Shown: positions 25,257 through 33,933 of the stretch, piece by piece
Position numbering within the stretch: position 1 is the first letter of the stretch
Layout: every line of letters starts with the position of its first letter
DNA from: Photobacterium gaetbulicola Gung47
Lineage (GTDB): Bacteria > Pseudomonadota > Gammaproteobacteria > Enterobacterales > Vibrionaceae
Length of the DNA stretch: 64,000 nucleotides
Direction of reading: 5' to 3'
Assembly: GCA_000940995.1 (NCBI GenBank)
Contig: CP005973.1
Coordinates: 558,001 to 622,000, forward strand
Position numbers and translations under genes: made by a program
Notes under the pieces: generated by a model
Database searches by the model: none
What the model was told of the DNA's origin: nothing
Seen by the model: the letters and a program-made list of their open reading frames with translations, nothing else

Positions 25257-26702
25257 TTATCGAGATAACATGAAACGCAGGCGGTTGGTGTTTGCCATGC
25301 GCTGGCCTGCGGCGTTTTGCAATGAGAAAATCTGTTTGTAGATAGTGAAATAGCGATTAATGTTGCCGACATAGGTAATCGGTTCCATGCCGACTTCTTC
25401 TTTGACTATCACTTCGACATTGTTAAACCAAATTGTTGGGTCATAGCCGCGCTCTTCGGCCACCTTTCTTAATCGCCTTATCCTGTTTGGGCCCGCATTA
25501 TAACTGGCAAGGGCAAAGTAGAGCTGGTTGAGTTCATCTGTTTCATCATCATCGACATAATTCTCGCGGATAAAGTCCATATACTTAACCCCAGCATGGA
25601 TATTGTTTTCGATGTGCTGGATATTGCGGATGTTGATATAGGGCTCACTGGCGGTTTGGGGGAGGACTTGCATGATACCTATGGCGCCGGCATGTGAGCG
25701 CTTGGATTGGTCAAAGCCCGATTCTTGGTAAGCCTGGGCCGCGATGATCAGCCAGTTGATGTCATACATGTTGCCGTAGCGGATAAACTTTTTTTCAAGT
25801 TTCTTGAATGTCTCAATGTTGTCCGGGCTCATGACTTTTTGGAACCATTGCTTACTGTTGAGGTAGCGGTTGAATAGGATGTTTCCGTTTAGCGTGCCTC
25901 GTCGGTTGTTTTCAACAAACTCATCAACTAACGCTTTAAATTCAGGACTGTTTTTGCGAAAACTCCAGCCGATGGCACCATTCTTCCTGATTGGGTATTC
26001 ATAGTGGATTTGGAGGTCATCATTGACCAAATCCCAGAATTCCGCTTTGTGTGAATCAAGGACAGTCATCGGAATAATGCCCTCCTGAACCATCTGCAGC
26101 ATCTCAAAGTCTTGTAGGGTCTCTTCTATAAAGTGCACATACATGGGTTCTTTGCCGAGCTTCTGGAGCCGCTTGTTAATCCGCCGGATGCTTTGATAGT
26201 AGCTCGAGCTCGCGCGAAGCCAGACACTTTTCTTGGACAATTGCTTGATGTCGGTAATTGGACTGCGGGTTGAGTGGGTAATAAAAAGTTCTTGTATGTC
26301 ATTGAGTATAGGTCGGCTGAAGTCTACAAGTCTCATTCGTTCAGGAGTGATGGTTAGGTTTGCGGTGACTAGATCACCGATGCCAGCGTTCAGGGCTGGC
26401 AATAGTTGATCGCGATGAACCGGGATCACTTGTATGCGGTATTTGCGTTGGGTTTTTTCTGTCACGAACTTTTCGAACAGCAAGATCATTTCGGAGATGA
26501 GCCCTTTGGGCTGGCCTCGGTCAAGATAGTAAAACCCAAGGTCGGCAGCCACCAGAACCCGGATAACGCGCTTTTTTTCCATCACCGGCAGATCACCCGT
26601 GTATCTGTCATAGGCCTGCGGCGTCAGTTGGAATGCATTGCTCAATGAAGGCAGCAAGAGAGCAATAATGAATAAGAAGGGCAAAGCAGAATGCATGGGC
26701 AA
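25257..26702 (-). CDS. MltF-like membrane-bound lytic transglycosylase
   Basis: 481 residues with a Sec signal peptide (HSALPFLFIIALLLPSLSNA). It then has a periplasmic solute-binding (SBP_bac_3-like) domain at about 40-290 and an SLT lysozyme-like domain at about 310-460. The catalytic Glu is in AAQAYQESGFDQSKRS (near residue 340), followed by GAIGIMQVLPQTA and ALASYNAGPNRI. This is the architecture of MltF, which cleaves peptidoglycan to anhydro-muropeptides and is gated by its N-terminal module. Single-gene unit; no clear terminator after it. Confidence 0.9.
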   Translation of the reverse strand: MPMHSALPFLFIIALLLPSLSNAFQLTPQAYDRYTGDLPVMEKKRVIRVLVAADLGFYYLDRGQPKGLISEMILLFEKFVTEKTQRKYRIQVIPVHRDQLLPALNAGIGDLVTANLTITPERMRLVDFSRPILNDIQELFITHSTRSPITDIKQLSKKSVWLRASSSYYQSIRRINKRLQKLGKEPMYVHFIEETLQDFEMLQMVQEGIIPMTVLDSHKAEFWDLVNDDLQIHYEYPIRKNGAIGWSFRKNSPEFKALVDEFVENNRRGTLNGNILFNRYLNSKQWFQKVMSPDNIETFKKLEKKFIRYGNMYDINWLIIAAQAYQESGFDQSKRSHAGAIGIMQVLPQTASEPYINIRNIQHIENNIHAGVKYMDFIRENYVDDDETDELNQLYFALASYNAGPNRIRRLRKVAEERGYDPTIWFNNVEVIVKEEVGMEPITYVGNINRYFTIYKQIFSLQNAAGQRMANTNRLRFMLSR

Positions 26703-26961
26703 TACTCTTCACGATGATGATTTTGAGTATAGAGGGCAAGGGGGCAACCGCCAAAAAGCCTCAAGCAAGGTGATAGAGTGGTACTTTGATAAAAGCAGTT
26801 TTGAACTCAAACTATCAAAATTATTCAAGCTTTTTTTTAGAGATTTCAGCGCTGAAGCCGAAATAAATGGGTTGACATTTTTGCAATGAAACGAGTGAAA
26901 ATGTCAGTTTTGAGAGGTCACCGAAAACATCGGTTGTAAGGTGAACGCTCTTGGTAAAATA

Positions 26962-26975
26962 CTGACTTAGATCAA
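26962..26975 (+). promoter_or_regulatory. FNR-like site upstream of nrdD
   Basis: CTGACTTAGATCAA matches the FNR consensus TTGAT-N4-ATCAA in 8 of 10 positions, with the right half perfect. It lies about 110 nt before nrdD, a sensible place for anaerobic activation. The wider intergenic stretch 26703-27083 contains no gene that I can support. Confidence 0.5.
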
Positions 26976-27003
26976 TGTTTCTGTTCCTGAATTCTCGCTT
27001 AAT

Positions 27004-27019
27004 ACACCACATCTTGTAT
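27004..27019 (+). promoter_or_regulatory. NrdR box 1
   Basis: ACACCACATCTTGTAT fits the 16-bp NrdR-box pattern (ACAC-x-ATAT-x-x-x-GT type). Its centre is 31 bp, three helical turns, from box 2, the standard spacing for paired NrdR boxes that repress ribonucleotide reductase genes when dATP is plentiful. Confidence 0.7.
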
Positions 27020-27034
27020 CGGTCAATTTTGTAA

Positions 27035-27050
27035 GCCCTATATTTAGTGG
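27035..27050 (+). promoter_or_regulatory. NrdR box 2
   Basis: GCCCTATATTTAGTGG is the second NrdR-type palindrome, 34 nt before the nrdD start and in phase with box 1. Confidence 0.7.
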
Positions 27051-27083
27051 TTTTAGTGACACTGTCATTTTTAGGAGACTTGT

Positions 27084-29204
27084 GTGAACCCTGTTGTGAT
27101 TAAGCGTGATGGATGCCTTGTACCGTTTAATACCAAGCGTATTAAAGAAGCGGTATTGAGTGCTGCCGAATCTGTAGAGGCGATGGATGCCACCTATGCT
27201 GAGTCTGTTGCTGAGCGAGTTTTGTCTCAGTTTGCTGACCAGGAGCAGGTAGAGATCCACGCTATTCAGGATGCGGTTGAGAATCACCTGATGATGGGGC
27301 CACATAAGGTTGTTGCTCGTGCTTATATTGAGTACCGTCATGACCGTGATATCGCGCGTGAAAAGAAAAGTCACCTGAACAGTGAAATTCGCGGTTTGAT
27401 TGAGCAAAGCAATGCGTCTCTACTTAACGAAAACGCCAACAAAGACAGCAAGGTTATTCCTACCCAGCGTGATCTGCTGGCGGGCATTGTGGCCAAGCAT
27501 TATGCAAAGCAGCACCTACTGCCGCGTGATATTGTCAAAGCACATGAAGACGGCGATCTCCACTTCCATGATCTGGATTACTCACCTTTCTTCCCTATGT
27601 TCAACTGCATGCTGATTGACCTAAATGGCATGCTGACCCATGGCTTCAAAATGGGCAATGCTGAAATCGACACACCAAAATCGATTTCTACCGCTACGGC
27701 TGTTACTGCGCAGATCATCGCTCAGGTGGCTAGCCATATTTATGGCGGTACCACCATCAATCGTATCGATGAAGTGCTGGCTCCTTATGTCGCCGTGAGC
27801 TACGAGAAACACCTAAAAGTCGCGAATGAATGGGATATCCCTCAGCCAGAGGAATTCGCCAGAGCCCGCACCGAGAAAGAGTGTTACGATGCATTCCAGT
27901 CTCTGGAGTATGAAGTAAACACCCTGCATACTGCCAATGGGCAGACACCGTTCGTCACTTTTGGTTTCGGCCTTGGCACTTCATGGGAATCGCGCTTGAT
28001 CCAATCGTCGATTCTAAAGAACCGTATTGCTGGCTTGGGCAAAAACCGTAAAACAGCGGTGTTCCCTAAACTGGTTTTCGCTATCCGCGATGGCTTGAAT
28101 CATAAAAAAGGCGATGCCAACTACGATATCAAGCAGCTGGCACTGGAGTGCGCGTCGAAGCGTATGTACCCAGATATCCTAAACTACGATAAAGTGGTGG
28201 AAGTGACGGGGTCATTCAAGACGCCGATGGGCTGCCGTAGCTTCTTGGGTCCATATGAAGAAAATGGTGAGCTGATCCATGAAGGTCGTAACAACCTGGG
28301 TGTGGTTAGCCTGAACCTGCCGCGTATTGCTTTGCAAGCAAAAGGTGATGAAGCAACGTTCTTTGCATTGCTTGATGAAAAGCTTGGTCTTGCGCGCCGT
28401 GCTTTGGAGTCTCGCATCAGCCGCCTTGAAGGTGTTAAAGCTCGCGTGGCACCAATTCTGTATATGGAAGGCGCATGTGGTGTGCGTTTGCAGCCAGATG
28501 ACAATGTTTCTGAAATCTTTAAAAATGGCCGTGCTTCGATTTCACTAGGCTACATTGGTATCCACGAAACTATTAATGCGCTGTATGGTACTGAAACCCA
28601 TGTTTACGATAGTGAAACACTACGTGAAAAAGCGATTGCTATCGTTGAGCGCCTGAAAGCGGCAACAGACAGCTGGAAAGAAGAGACCGGTTACGGTTTC
28701 AGCCTTTACAGCACGCCAAGTGAGAACCTGTGTAGTCGTTTCTGCGCGATCGACACCAAAGAGTATGGTGTGGTTGATGGTGTGACAGACAAAGGTTATT
28801 ACACCAACAGTTTCCACCTGGATGTTGAGAAGAAGGTCAACCCTTACGATAAGATTGACTTTGAGATGCCATATCCGGAGATCGCCAACGGTGGATTTAT
28901 CTGTTACGGCGAATATCCGAACATCCAGCATAATGTTGAAGCTTTGGAGAACGTGTGGGATTACAGCTACACCCGTGTGCCATACTATGGCACTAACACC
29001 CCTATCGATGAGTGTTACGAGTGTGGATTTACCGGTGAGTTTGACTGTACAAGCAAAGGCTTTACCTGTCCTAAGTGCGGCAACCATGAGCCATCCAAAG
29101 TGTCGGTTACCCGACGCGTGTGTGGATACCTAGGTAGCCCCGATGCTCGCCCGTTTAACTTCGGAAAACAAGAAGAAGTTAAACGCCGCGTAAAACATAT
29201 GTAA
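27084..29204 (+). CDS. nrdD: anaerobic ribonucleoside-triphosphate reductase
   Basis: 706 residues, full length for class III ribonucleotide reductase, which makes dNTPs from NTPs without oxygen. An ATP-cone occupies the first ~95 residues (VIKRDGCLVPFNTKRIKEAV). The active-site Cys is in MFNCMLIDL (near 172-180), with another conserved Cys in MGCRSFLG. A zinc site CYECGF…CPKCG (near 645-665) precedes the glycyl-radical motif RVCGYLG near 680-686. GTG start with AGGAG seven bases upstream. NrdR boxes and an FNR-like site lie upstream; the activase gene nrdG follows. Confidence 0.97.
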   Translation: MNPVVIKRDGCLVPFNTKRIKEAVLSAAESVEAMDATYAESVAERVLSQFADQEQVEIHAIQDAVENHLMMGPHKVVARAYIEYRHDRDIAREKKSHLNSEIRGLIEQSNASLLNENANKDSKVIPTQRDLLAGIVAKHYAKQHLLPRDIVKAHEDGDLHFHDLDYSPFFPMFNCMLIDLNGMLTHGFKMGNAEIDTPKSISTATAVTAQIIAQVASHIYGGTTINRIDEVLAPYVAVSYEKHLKVANEWDIPQPEEFARARTEKECYDAFQSLEYEVNTLHTANGQTPFVTFGFGLGTSWESRLIQSSILKNRIAGLGKNRKTAVFPKLVFAIRDGLNHKKGDANYDIKQLALECASKRMYPDILNYDKVVEVTGSFKTPMGCRSFLGPYEENGELIHEGRNNLGVVSLNLPRIALQAKGDEATFFALLDEKLGLARRALESRISRLEGVKARVAPILYMEGACGVRLQPDDNVSEIFKNGRASISLGYIGIHETINALYGTETHVYDSETLREKAIAIVERLKAATDSWKEETGYGFSLYSTPSENLCSRFCAIDTKEYGVVDGVTDKGYYTNSFHLDVEKKVNPYDKIDFEMPYPEIANGGFICYGEYPNIQHNVEALENVWDYSYTRVPYYGTNTPIDECYECGFTGEFDCTSKGFTCPKCGNHEPSKVSVTRRVCGYLGSPDARPFNFGKQEEVKRRVKHM

Positions 29205-29234
29205 TCACAGACGTTTATCCGCAATATTGAATTA

Positions 29235-29259
29235 AGTGCCGAGTCATCGGCACTTTTTT
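29235..29259 (+). terminator. hairpin with T tract between nrdD and nrdG
   Basis: AGTGCCGA and TCGGCACT pair around GTCA, followed by six T. It lies 30 nt after nrdD and 14 nt before nrdG, so it would lower nrdG expression relative to nrdD, as suits a catalytic activase. Confidence 0.75.
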
Positions 29260-29272
29260 ATTTGGAGCTGCA

Positions 29273-29740
29273 ATGAATTATCACAACTATTATCCTGTAG
29301 ATGTAGTCAATGGCCCTGGAACACGGTGTACCTTGTTTGTCTCTGGCTGTGTGCACCAATGCCGTGGTTGTTACAACCAGAGCACTTGGCGGCTGGATGC
29401 AGGCCATGCCTATACCCGGGAGTTGGAAGATCTAATTATTGCTGATCTGAATGATAGCCGTATTAAGCGCCGTGGGCTTTCTTTGTCTGGGGGAGATCCA
29501 CTGCACCCTGCGAATGTCGCAGCTGTTTTAGCTTTGGTAAAGCGCGTGCAGGCAGAGTGTACAGGAAAGGATATTTGGTTGTGGACCGGTTATCGCCTTG
29601 CAGAGCTTGGTGAGCAGCAAAGAGCTGTACTAGAGTATGTCAATGTTGTCGTAGACGGCAAGTTCGAGAAAGAGCTGCATGACCCTGAATTAGTCTGGCG
29701 GGGCAGTAGTAATCAAGTTATCCACCATCTAAAGGACTAA
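29273..29740 (+). CDS. nrdG: anaerobic ribonucleotide reductase activating protein
   Basis: 155 residues, a radical-SAM activase that installs the glycyl radical on NrdD. The iron-sulfur motif CVHQCRGCYN (near 26-35) has the C-x3-C-x2-C layout with GPGTRCTLFVSG ahead of it, and LSLSGGDPLHP (near 67-77) is the SAM-binding GGDP motif. Length and motifs are standard. ATG follows TGGAG. It lies 68 nt after nrdD with a terminator-like hairpin between them. Confidence 0.96.
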   Translation: MNYHNYYPVDVVNGPGTRCTLFVSGCVHQCRGCYNQSTWRLDAGHAYTRELEDLIIADLNDSRIKRRGLSLSGGDPLHPANVAAVLALVKRVQAECTGKDIWLWTGYRLAELGEQQRAVLEYVNVVVDGKFEKELHDPELVWRGSSNQVIHHLKD

Positions 29741-30199
29741 AGAAAGACATTTAGCTACGTTACGCGGTAATCTTGCCAAAAAAATGGCACGAAGTGTCTG
29801 TAATTCGCCCTCTTCTGTTAAATTTATGTTTAAATTAGAGGGTTATCCACTGTTTCTGTGTATAACTCTGGGAAAACAGCTTGAATAGCTGATACCACTC
29901 TCTTAGTGGTGGCGCCCGGTTGTATAGGTCCTGAATTAAACGCTACAGTAAATTATTCTATATTATCAATCATAATTCATCTCAATGTATAATCTTAAAA
30001 CATTTGAACTAGATACTTTGTTAGGAATTAACTTTTAGATATAGATTATAATTATTAGGAATAAGATTGTTAAAACTCAATTATAGTGTGCTCATAATTC
30101 TAATTTGATATGATTAAAGACCTCTACGGATTTAGTTGAAGTTATGCGCTTTTAACATAGTCCTATGTGGCTTGTGTTTTAGATATTGGATAGTTTAAA
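29741..30199. other. 459-nt intergenic region, no gene seen
   Basis: AT-rich. It contains a small GC stem (ACCAC…GTGGT near 29895) without a T tract, and presumably the promoter for the EIIC-EAL gene. I see no RNA gene or operator that I can name. Confidence 0.5.
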
Positions 30200-32263
30200 T
30201 TGCCCACTTTACTTTCAAAGTTATCTACAAATTCCTTATTAGTTGCTATAAGCCATGTCTTTATTATGGCTTTACCTGTGTCTTTGATGGCGGCACTTTT
30301 TAACTTGTTGTCTATATTTACAGGAAGGCTAGGCTATGACAGTATCAGTGTCACACTTGGCTATGTAGGTGAGATGACTGGGCATATGTTCCCGTTGTTA
30401 TTGAACATATTTCTGACGACATATTATTCATCAATACTTCGCTTACCAAAAGCAGCGTCGATATCTTGTGCTTTGGCCTCCTTTTTTATTATTTCCCAGC
30501 AGTGGGATCTCATTTCACCTGTCATCGCTCTACCTAATAATTTTTTGCTTTCCCTGCTGACGGCTTATGCTTCTTGTATCATTATTTCAAGAATACATAA
30601 GGTTAGGCTGTTTGACTTTGACCGGTTTATAACGACAGTGGACTCGTCAATTCAAATGATAGTCACTTGTGTTCTTACCTTAGCGATATTAATCATAGCG
30701 GCTCATTCATCCGCTGTTGTCTTTAAAACATTTATTCAACCAGAAATAGTTGTTCCTGAGTTAGATCCGTCTTCGCTTAAGGATGGTCTGATCTATGAGT
30801 TAGTTCGAGGGATATTGTGGAGTCTGGGTATTAACGGCCATAATATTCTGCATGTTTATAAAACTGAACTCTATGATATCAGTATTGCTAATATGGCGGA
30901 CTGGAAGAACTTTGGGGCTGAGATCAACATTATCAGCACTAATTTTTATGATTTTTTCACCGGAATGGGGGGAAGTGGCAATACAATAAGCTTGGTAATA
31001 TGCATGCTGATTTTCGCTAAAAGCAAAGGGTATCTCTTGTTGGCGAAAGCTGCGCTCATTTTGACGATATTCAACATCAATGAGCCAATTTTGTTTGGTA
31101 TTCCTATTATCTTTAATCCGATTATGATCTTGCCTTTTTTATCTGTGCCGCTTTTGAGTTTCCTATTGGCTTACGGTGCAACGGCTGCGGGATTTATTCC
31201 TCCCTTAACTGAAGTCCATAGCTGGCTGATCCCACCGGTGCTCAGTGGGTATATTGCCTCTGGTGGTGAGATATCTGTGGCTTTCTTCCAGATATTTCTC
31301 ATTGTTGTCGGGGTCGTTGTTTACTACCCATTTTTCAAGATCATGGATAAGCGTTCTCTTGGTGTGGATGTATCTTCAATTTTTCGTACCCATTTCTTTA
31401 AAGATGATGAATTACCGCTTAAATCCAAACTGAACAGCTTTATTCCATCAATACAGGACAATATGAATGCCCAAAGAGAAGTCGAGAAGCTTCAGAGCAG
31501 TGGCTCATTTGTTCTCTATTATCAGCCTCAACTTGATATACAGCGTTCCGAGGTGGTGGCGTTGGAAGCGCTGCTGCGCCATGAAGATGTCAATGGACGA
31601 GTAACGGGGCCAACTTTTTTGAAATCATTTGGTCAACTTGGGCTGCTAGCCGATGTAGATTTGTGGGTGTTGGAAAAGGCGATTTCAGACGCGTCCGAAA
31701 TGGTGTATTCGCCAAATTTTACTGTCTCGGTCAACATGTCTGCTGATACTATGCTTAAAAAGGGATTTGTGAAATCACTGAAGCAGGTCATAGACTGTAG
31801 TCGCTTGAAATACGAGCAAGTCGAAATTGAAGTGACAGAAGAAGTGCTTATTCAGGACGAAGTCCGTACGGCGAAAGTGATTCAAGAGATCAAAGCCATG
31901 GGTGTATCAGTCGCGCTGGATGACTTCGGGACTGGCTACTCGTCGTTGGCATATTTGTCACGCTTTGAGTTTGATAAGATCAAAATCGATCGCTCTCTGG
32001 TGGAAAACTTACATTCTGAACGAGGCAGAAGCTTGTTTGACGTTGTTGTTCAGCTTGGCCATATCACGCAGGCAAAGATTGTAGTAGAAGGTGTAGAGAC
32101 AGTAGAAGAGTTGGACTTCATTCATGAAAAAGGGGTGCAGTATGTACAGGGCTTCTTTTTCTACCGTCCGATGACCAAAGCACAGATCATTGTCGAGCAT
32201 ATCGTGCCGACATGTTCGAGTCAGGCTAGAAAAAAGGTTTCTTCTGAAATTGAAGTAGGGTAA
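30200..32263 (+). CDS. PTS EIIC-like membrane domain fused to EAL c-di-GMP phosphodiesterase
   Basis: 687 residues with a TTG start (a later ATG is possible). Residues ~15-400 form a polytopic membrane domain of the lactose/cellobiose-type PTS EIIC family (LGINGHNILH, FNINEPILFGIPI, with NEP as sugar-site motif). Residues ~430-680 are an EAL domain with key residues present: VALEALLRHE, SVNMSADT, EIEVTEEV, LDDFGTGYSSLAYL, KIKIDRSL, VEGVETVEE and VQGFFFYRPM. It should hydrolyse c-di-GMP. No EIIA/EIIB or phosphorylatable Cys partner is nearby, so the EIIC part may sense rather than transport a sugar. Single gene. Confidence 0.9.
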   Translation: MPTLLSKLSTNSLLVAISHVFIMALPVSLMAALFNLLSIFTGRLGYDSISVTLGYVGEMTGHMFPLLLNIFLTTYYSSILRLPKAASISCALASFFIISQQWDLISPVIALPNNFLLSLLTAYASCIIISRIHKVRLFDFDRFITTVDSSIQMIVTCVLTLAILIIAAHSSAVVFKTFIQPEIVVPELDPSSLKDGLIYELVRGILWSLGINGHNILHVYKTELYDISIANMADWKNFGAEINIISTNFYDFFTGMGGSGNTISLVICMLIFAKSKGYLLLAKAALILTIFNINEPILFGIPIIFNPIMILPFLSVPLLSFLLAYGATAAGFIPPLTEVHSWLIPPVLSGYIASGGEISVAFFQIFLIVVGVVVYYPFFKIMDKRSLGVDVSSIFRTHFFKDDELPLKSKLNSFIPSIQDNMNAQREVEKLQSSGSFVLYYQPQLDIQRSEVVALEALLRHEDVNGRVTGPTFLKSFGQLGLLADVDLWVLEKAISDASEMVYSPNFTVSVNMSADTMLKKGFVKSLKQVIDCSRLKYEQVEIEVTEEVLIQDEVRTAKVIQEIKAMGVSVALDDFGTGYSSLAYLSRFEFDKIKIDRSLVENLHSERGRSLFDVVVQLGHITQAKIVVEGVETVEELDFIHEKGVQYVQGFFFYRPMTKAQIIVEHIVPTCSSQARKKVSSEIEVG

Positions 32264-32297
32264 ATTCTCCTGTCTGAGTTTTGCTGTTGGAGGCGTT

Positions 32298-32561
32298 ATG
32301 TCACGCACTATTATTTATACCTATAAGAACGAAGAGAAAACGCTTACGTTTTCTTACTCTCAGTATCATACGATTCATGAGGCGGTAGCAGCAGCAGAAG
32401 GAATTGATTTACGCCAGTACTTGAAGATGGAGCAGCAGGTTGAAGCTGTTTCTTCTGGTAGCAAAGCGGTTAGGGATTTTCGCGATAGCCACTTTCGCAA
32501 ACTAGGCTTTGGAAAAATCACCTTAGCGAAAAAAGAAAATCGCGGTATTGGCGAAAAATAG
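32298..32561 (+). CDS. DUF2960 family protein
   Basis: 87 residues with GGAGG ahead of the ATG. The pattern (MSRTIIYTYKNEEKTLTFSY, then HEAVAAAEGIDL, YLKMEQQ and a basic C terminus) matches DUF2960, a small cytoplasmic Vibrionaceae family of unknown function. It lies 34 nt after the EIIC-EAL gene and could be cotranscribed with it. Confidence 0.8.
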   Translation: MSRTIIYTYKNEEKTLTFSYSQYHTIHEAVAAAEGIDLRQYLKMEQQVEAVSSGSKAVRDFRDSHFRKLGFGKITLAKKENRGIGEK

Positions 32562-32585
32562 ACCGCCGAGTTACTATTGAAACAG

Positions 32586-32611
32586 AGCCCCATTAGCCAT
32601 GGGGCTTTTTT
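32586..32611 (+). terminator. terminator between convergent genes
   Basis: AGCCCCAT and ATGGGGCT pair around TAGCC, followed by six T on the + strand. It serves the DUF2960 transcript and overlaps the 3' end of the convergent ceramidase-like gene. Confidence 0.8.
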
Positions 32612-33435
32612 GTGCTTTTTGTCCAGCCTTGGTAAACGCAATATCCTGCCAATGCCGCCAGAATATGCTTCAGGGTATGGCCGCTGATTTGTGACGTGAG
32701 TTGGTATAGCTCGTCGTCTTTTGATTCGGCGATTTTACAAAGAACGTACAAGCCGAGGGCATAGAGGTAATATTGGGTCGGATTGTTTCTGTTTGGGTAC
32801 AGCCAGAGAATTAAGGGAATGTGAATAATGGGAAGCAGTTGTACTAATACATAAGGTGCCATATCACCGCGCCCATCGATGACATCGGTCATATACCAGT
32901 AGATGACAGAGAGTACACCGTAGGCCAGAGTGGGGAGCAGCATTGCTTTGCCTAATTTTGGGGAAAGGTATTGTGCAATGATAATGCAATATAGGCTGAT
33001 GAAGCCGATCGTAATTGGGATCCTATCAAGCATCAAGGTGAAAGGGCCTGGCAATAAATGGTATAGGCTAGATCCCCAAAAAGCCCCGATTAAGCTGACA
33101 AAAAACAGTGGGTAAGCGAAGGATAGGGCAGGCTCACTTGCAAGAGAGTGATGGTGATTTTTCTTAAGCCCTATCAGCCCGACGACAAGGAAACCCACGT
33201 TGCTGACAACATTCCAAAAGTGCGGGATGCCAAGCAGTAACCGTTGATCAGCATAGTCATAGAAGTTTCGACTCTGCCGGATCGGCGAGAAATAAATCGC
33301 CAGTAGTCCGAGGATTAGCGCGATGACTATCAGCAACACGTACCGCCAATCAAAAAGTGAGCGTTTACTTGCCGGGGCGGACTTTTGCTGAGAGCTATCA
33401 GGTTGCGTGCTTTTCGGTTGTGGGCTGGCTGGCAT
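32593..33435 (-). CDS. alkaline ceramidase-like (CREST family) membrane protein
   Basis: 280 residues. A Ser/Pro/Lys-rich cytoplasmic N-terminal tail (~25 residues) precedes about seven membrane helices. Motifs of the CREST hydrolase superfamily are visible: IPHFWNVVSNVGFLVVG (Asn-bearing first motif), GSSLYHLLPGPFTLMLDRIP (S-x-x-x-H and D) and SGHTLKHILAAL (H-x-x-x-H). These Ser/Asp/His residues bind zinc in alkaline ceramidases and adiponectin receptors. Bacterial members are annotated as ceramidases but substrates are mostly untested. Starts 10 nt after the globin gene's stop, so the two may form an operon. Confidence 0.8.
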   Translation of the reverse strand: MPASPQPKSTQPDSSQQKSAPASKRSLFDWRYVLLIVIALILGLLAIYFSPIRQSRNFYDYADQRLLLGIPHFWNVVSNVGFLVVGLIGLKKNHHHSLASEPALSFAYPLFFVSLIGAFWGSSLYHLLPGPFTLMLDRIPITIGFISLYCIIIAQYLSPKLGKAMLLPTLAYGVLSVIYWYMTDVIDGRGDMAPYVLVQLLPIIHIPLILWLYPNRNNPTQYYLYALGLYVLCKIAESKDDELYQLTSQISGHTLKHILAALAGYCVYQGWTKSTKKPHG

Positions 33436-33444
33436 AGGGCTGCC

Positions 33445-33843
33445 TCATTGACATTCCTCTTTCATTATAGCGATCCCTTGCTTAAAGCACTGACGCCAGG
33501 CTAAAGCAATCTCATCATTGTATTTTGGGTCGCAAATACTGACTGCTTCGATAAGCGAGTCAAGCCAGGCTTCAAAATCATTGGGCTGAACGCCAATTCC
33601 TTCGCGGCCGTGGATTTTGCCAAAACGTCGAATTCCCTCCCGGGCCTGATCAGACGATGATGCCAACATTATCATCGAGATAGAGAGTTTGAGCATCCGA
33701 ATTTGCTGCTCCATATCAACATTTTTGAAAAGATCTTCAAAGCGCTGATCTTTTTGCCAGAAATGGCGATAGAAAATGAGGAAGAATGACTTGTTTCGCT
33801 GGCAGCGTGCATAGCTGTCATTGAAGATTTCATGGGTATCCAT
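33445..33843 (-). CDS. single-domain globin
   Basis: 132 residues with a globin helical pattern: FYRHFWQKDQRFEDLF (B/C helices with the Phe at CD), MLKLSISMIMLA (E helix region), and IRRFGKIHGREGI, where the His is the expected proximal haem ligand (F8), followed by G and H helices with FEAWLDSLIEAV and WRQCFKQGIAIM. Likely binds haem and a gas ligand in the cytoplasm. Just upstream of the ceramidase-like gene in the same direction. Confidence 0.8.
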   Translation of the reverse strand: MDTHEIFNDSYARCQRNKSFFLIFYRHFWQKDQRFEDLFKNVDMEQQIRMLKLSISMIMLASSSDQAREGIRRFGKIHGREGIGVQPNDFEAWLDSLIEAVSICDPKYNDEIALAWRQCFKQGIAIMKEECQ

Positions 33844-33865
33844 ACCACTATCAGGAGCCTCATCA

Positions 33866-33892
33866 AAAAGCCATACAAGAAGTATGGCTTTT
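33866..33892 (-). terminator. bidirectional terminator after rarD-like gene
   Basis: AAAAGCCATAC and GTATGGCTTTT pair around a 4-5 nt loop, with A/T tracts on both sides. It ends the minus-strand transcript of the EamA gene and separates it from the globin gene. Confidence 0.75.
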
Positions 33893-33933
33893 AAAATGAA
33901 TTATGCAACAGTTAGAGTAGCTTTCAGAAGCTA

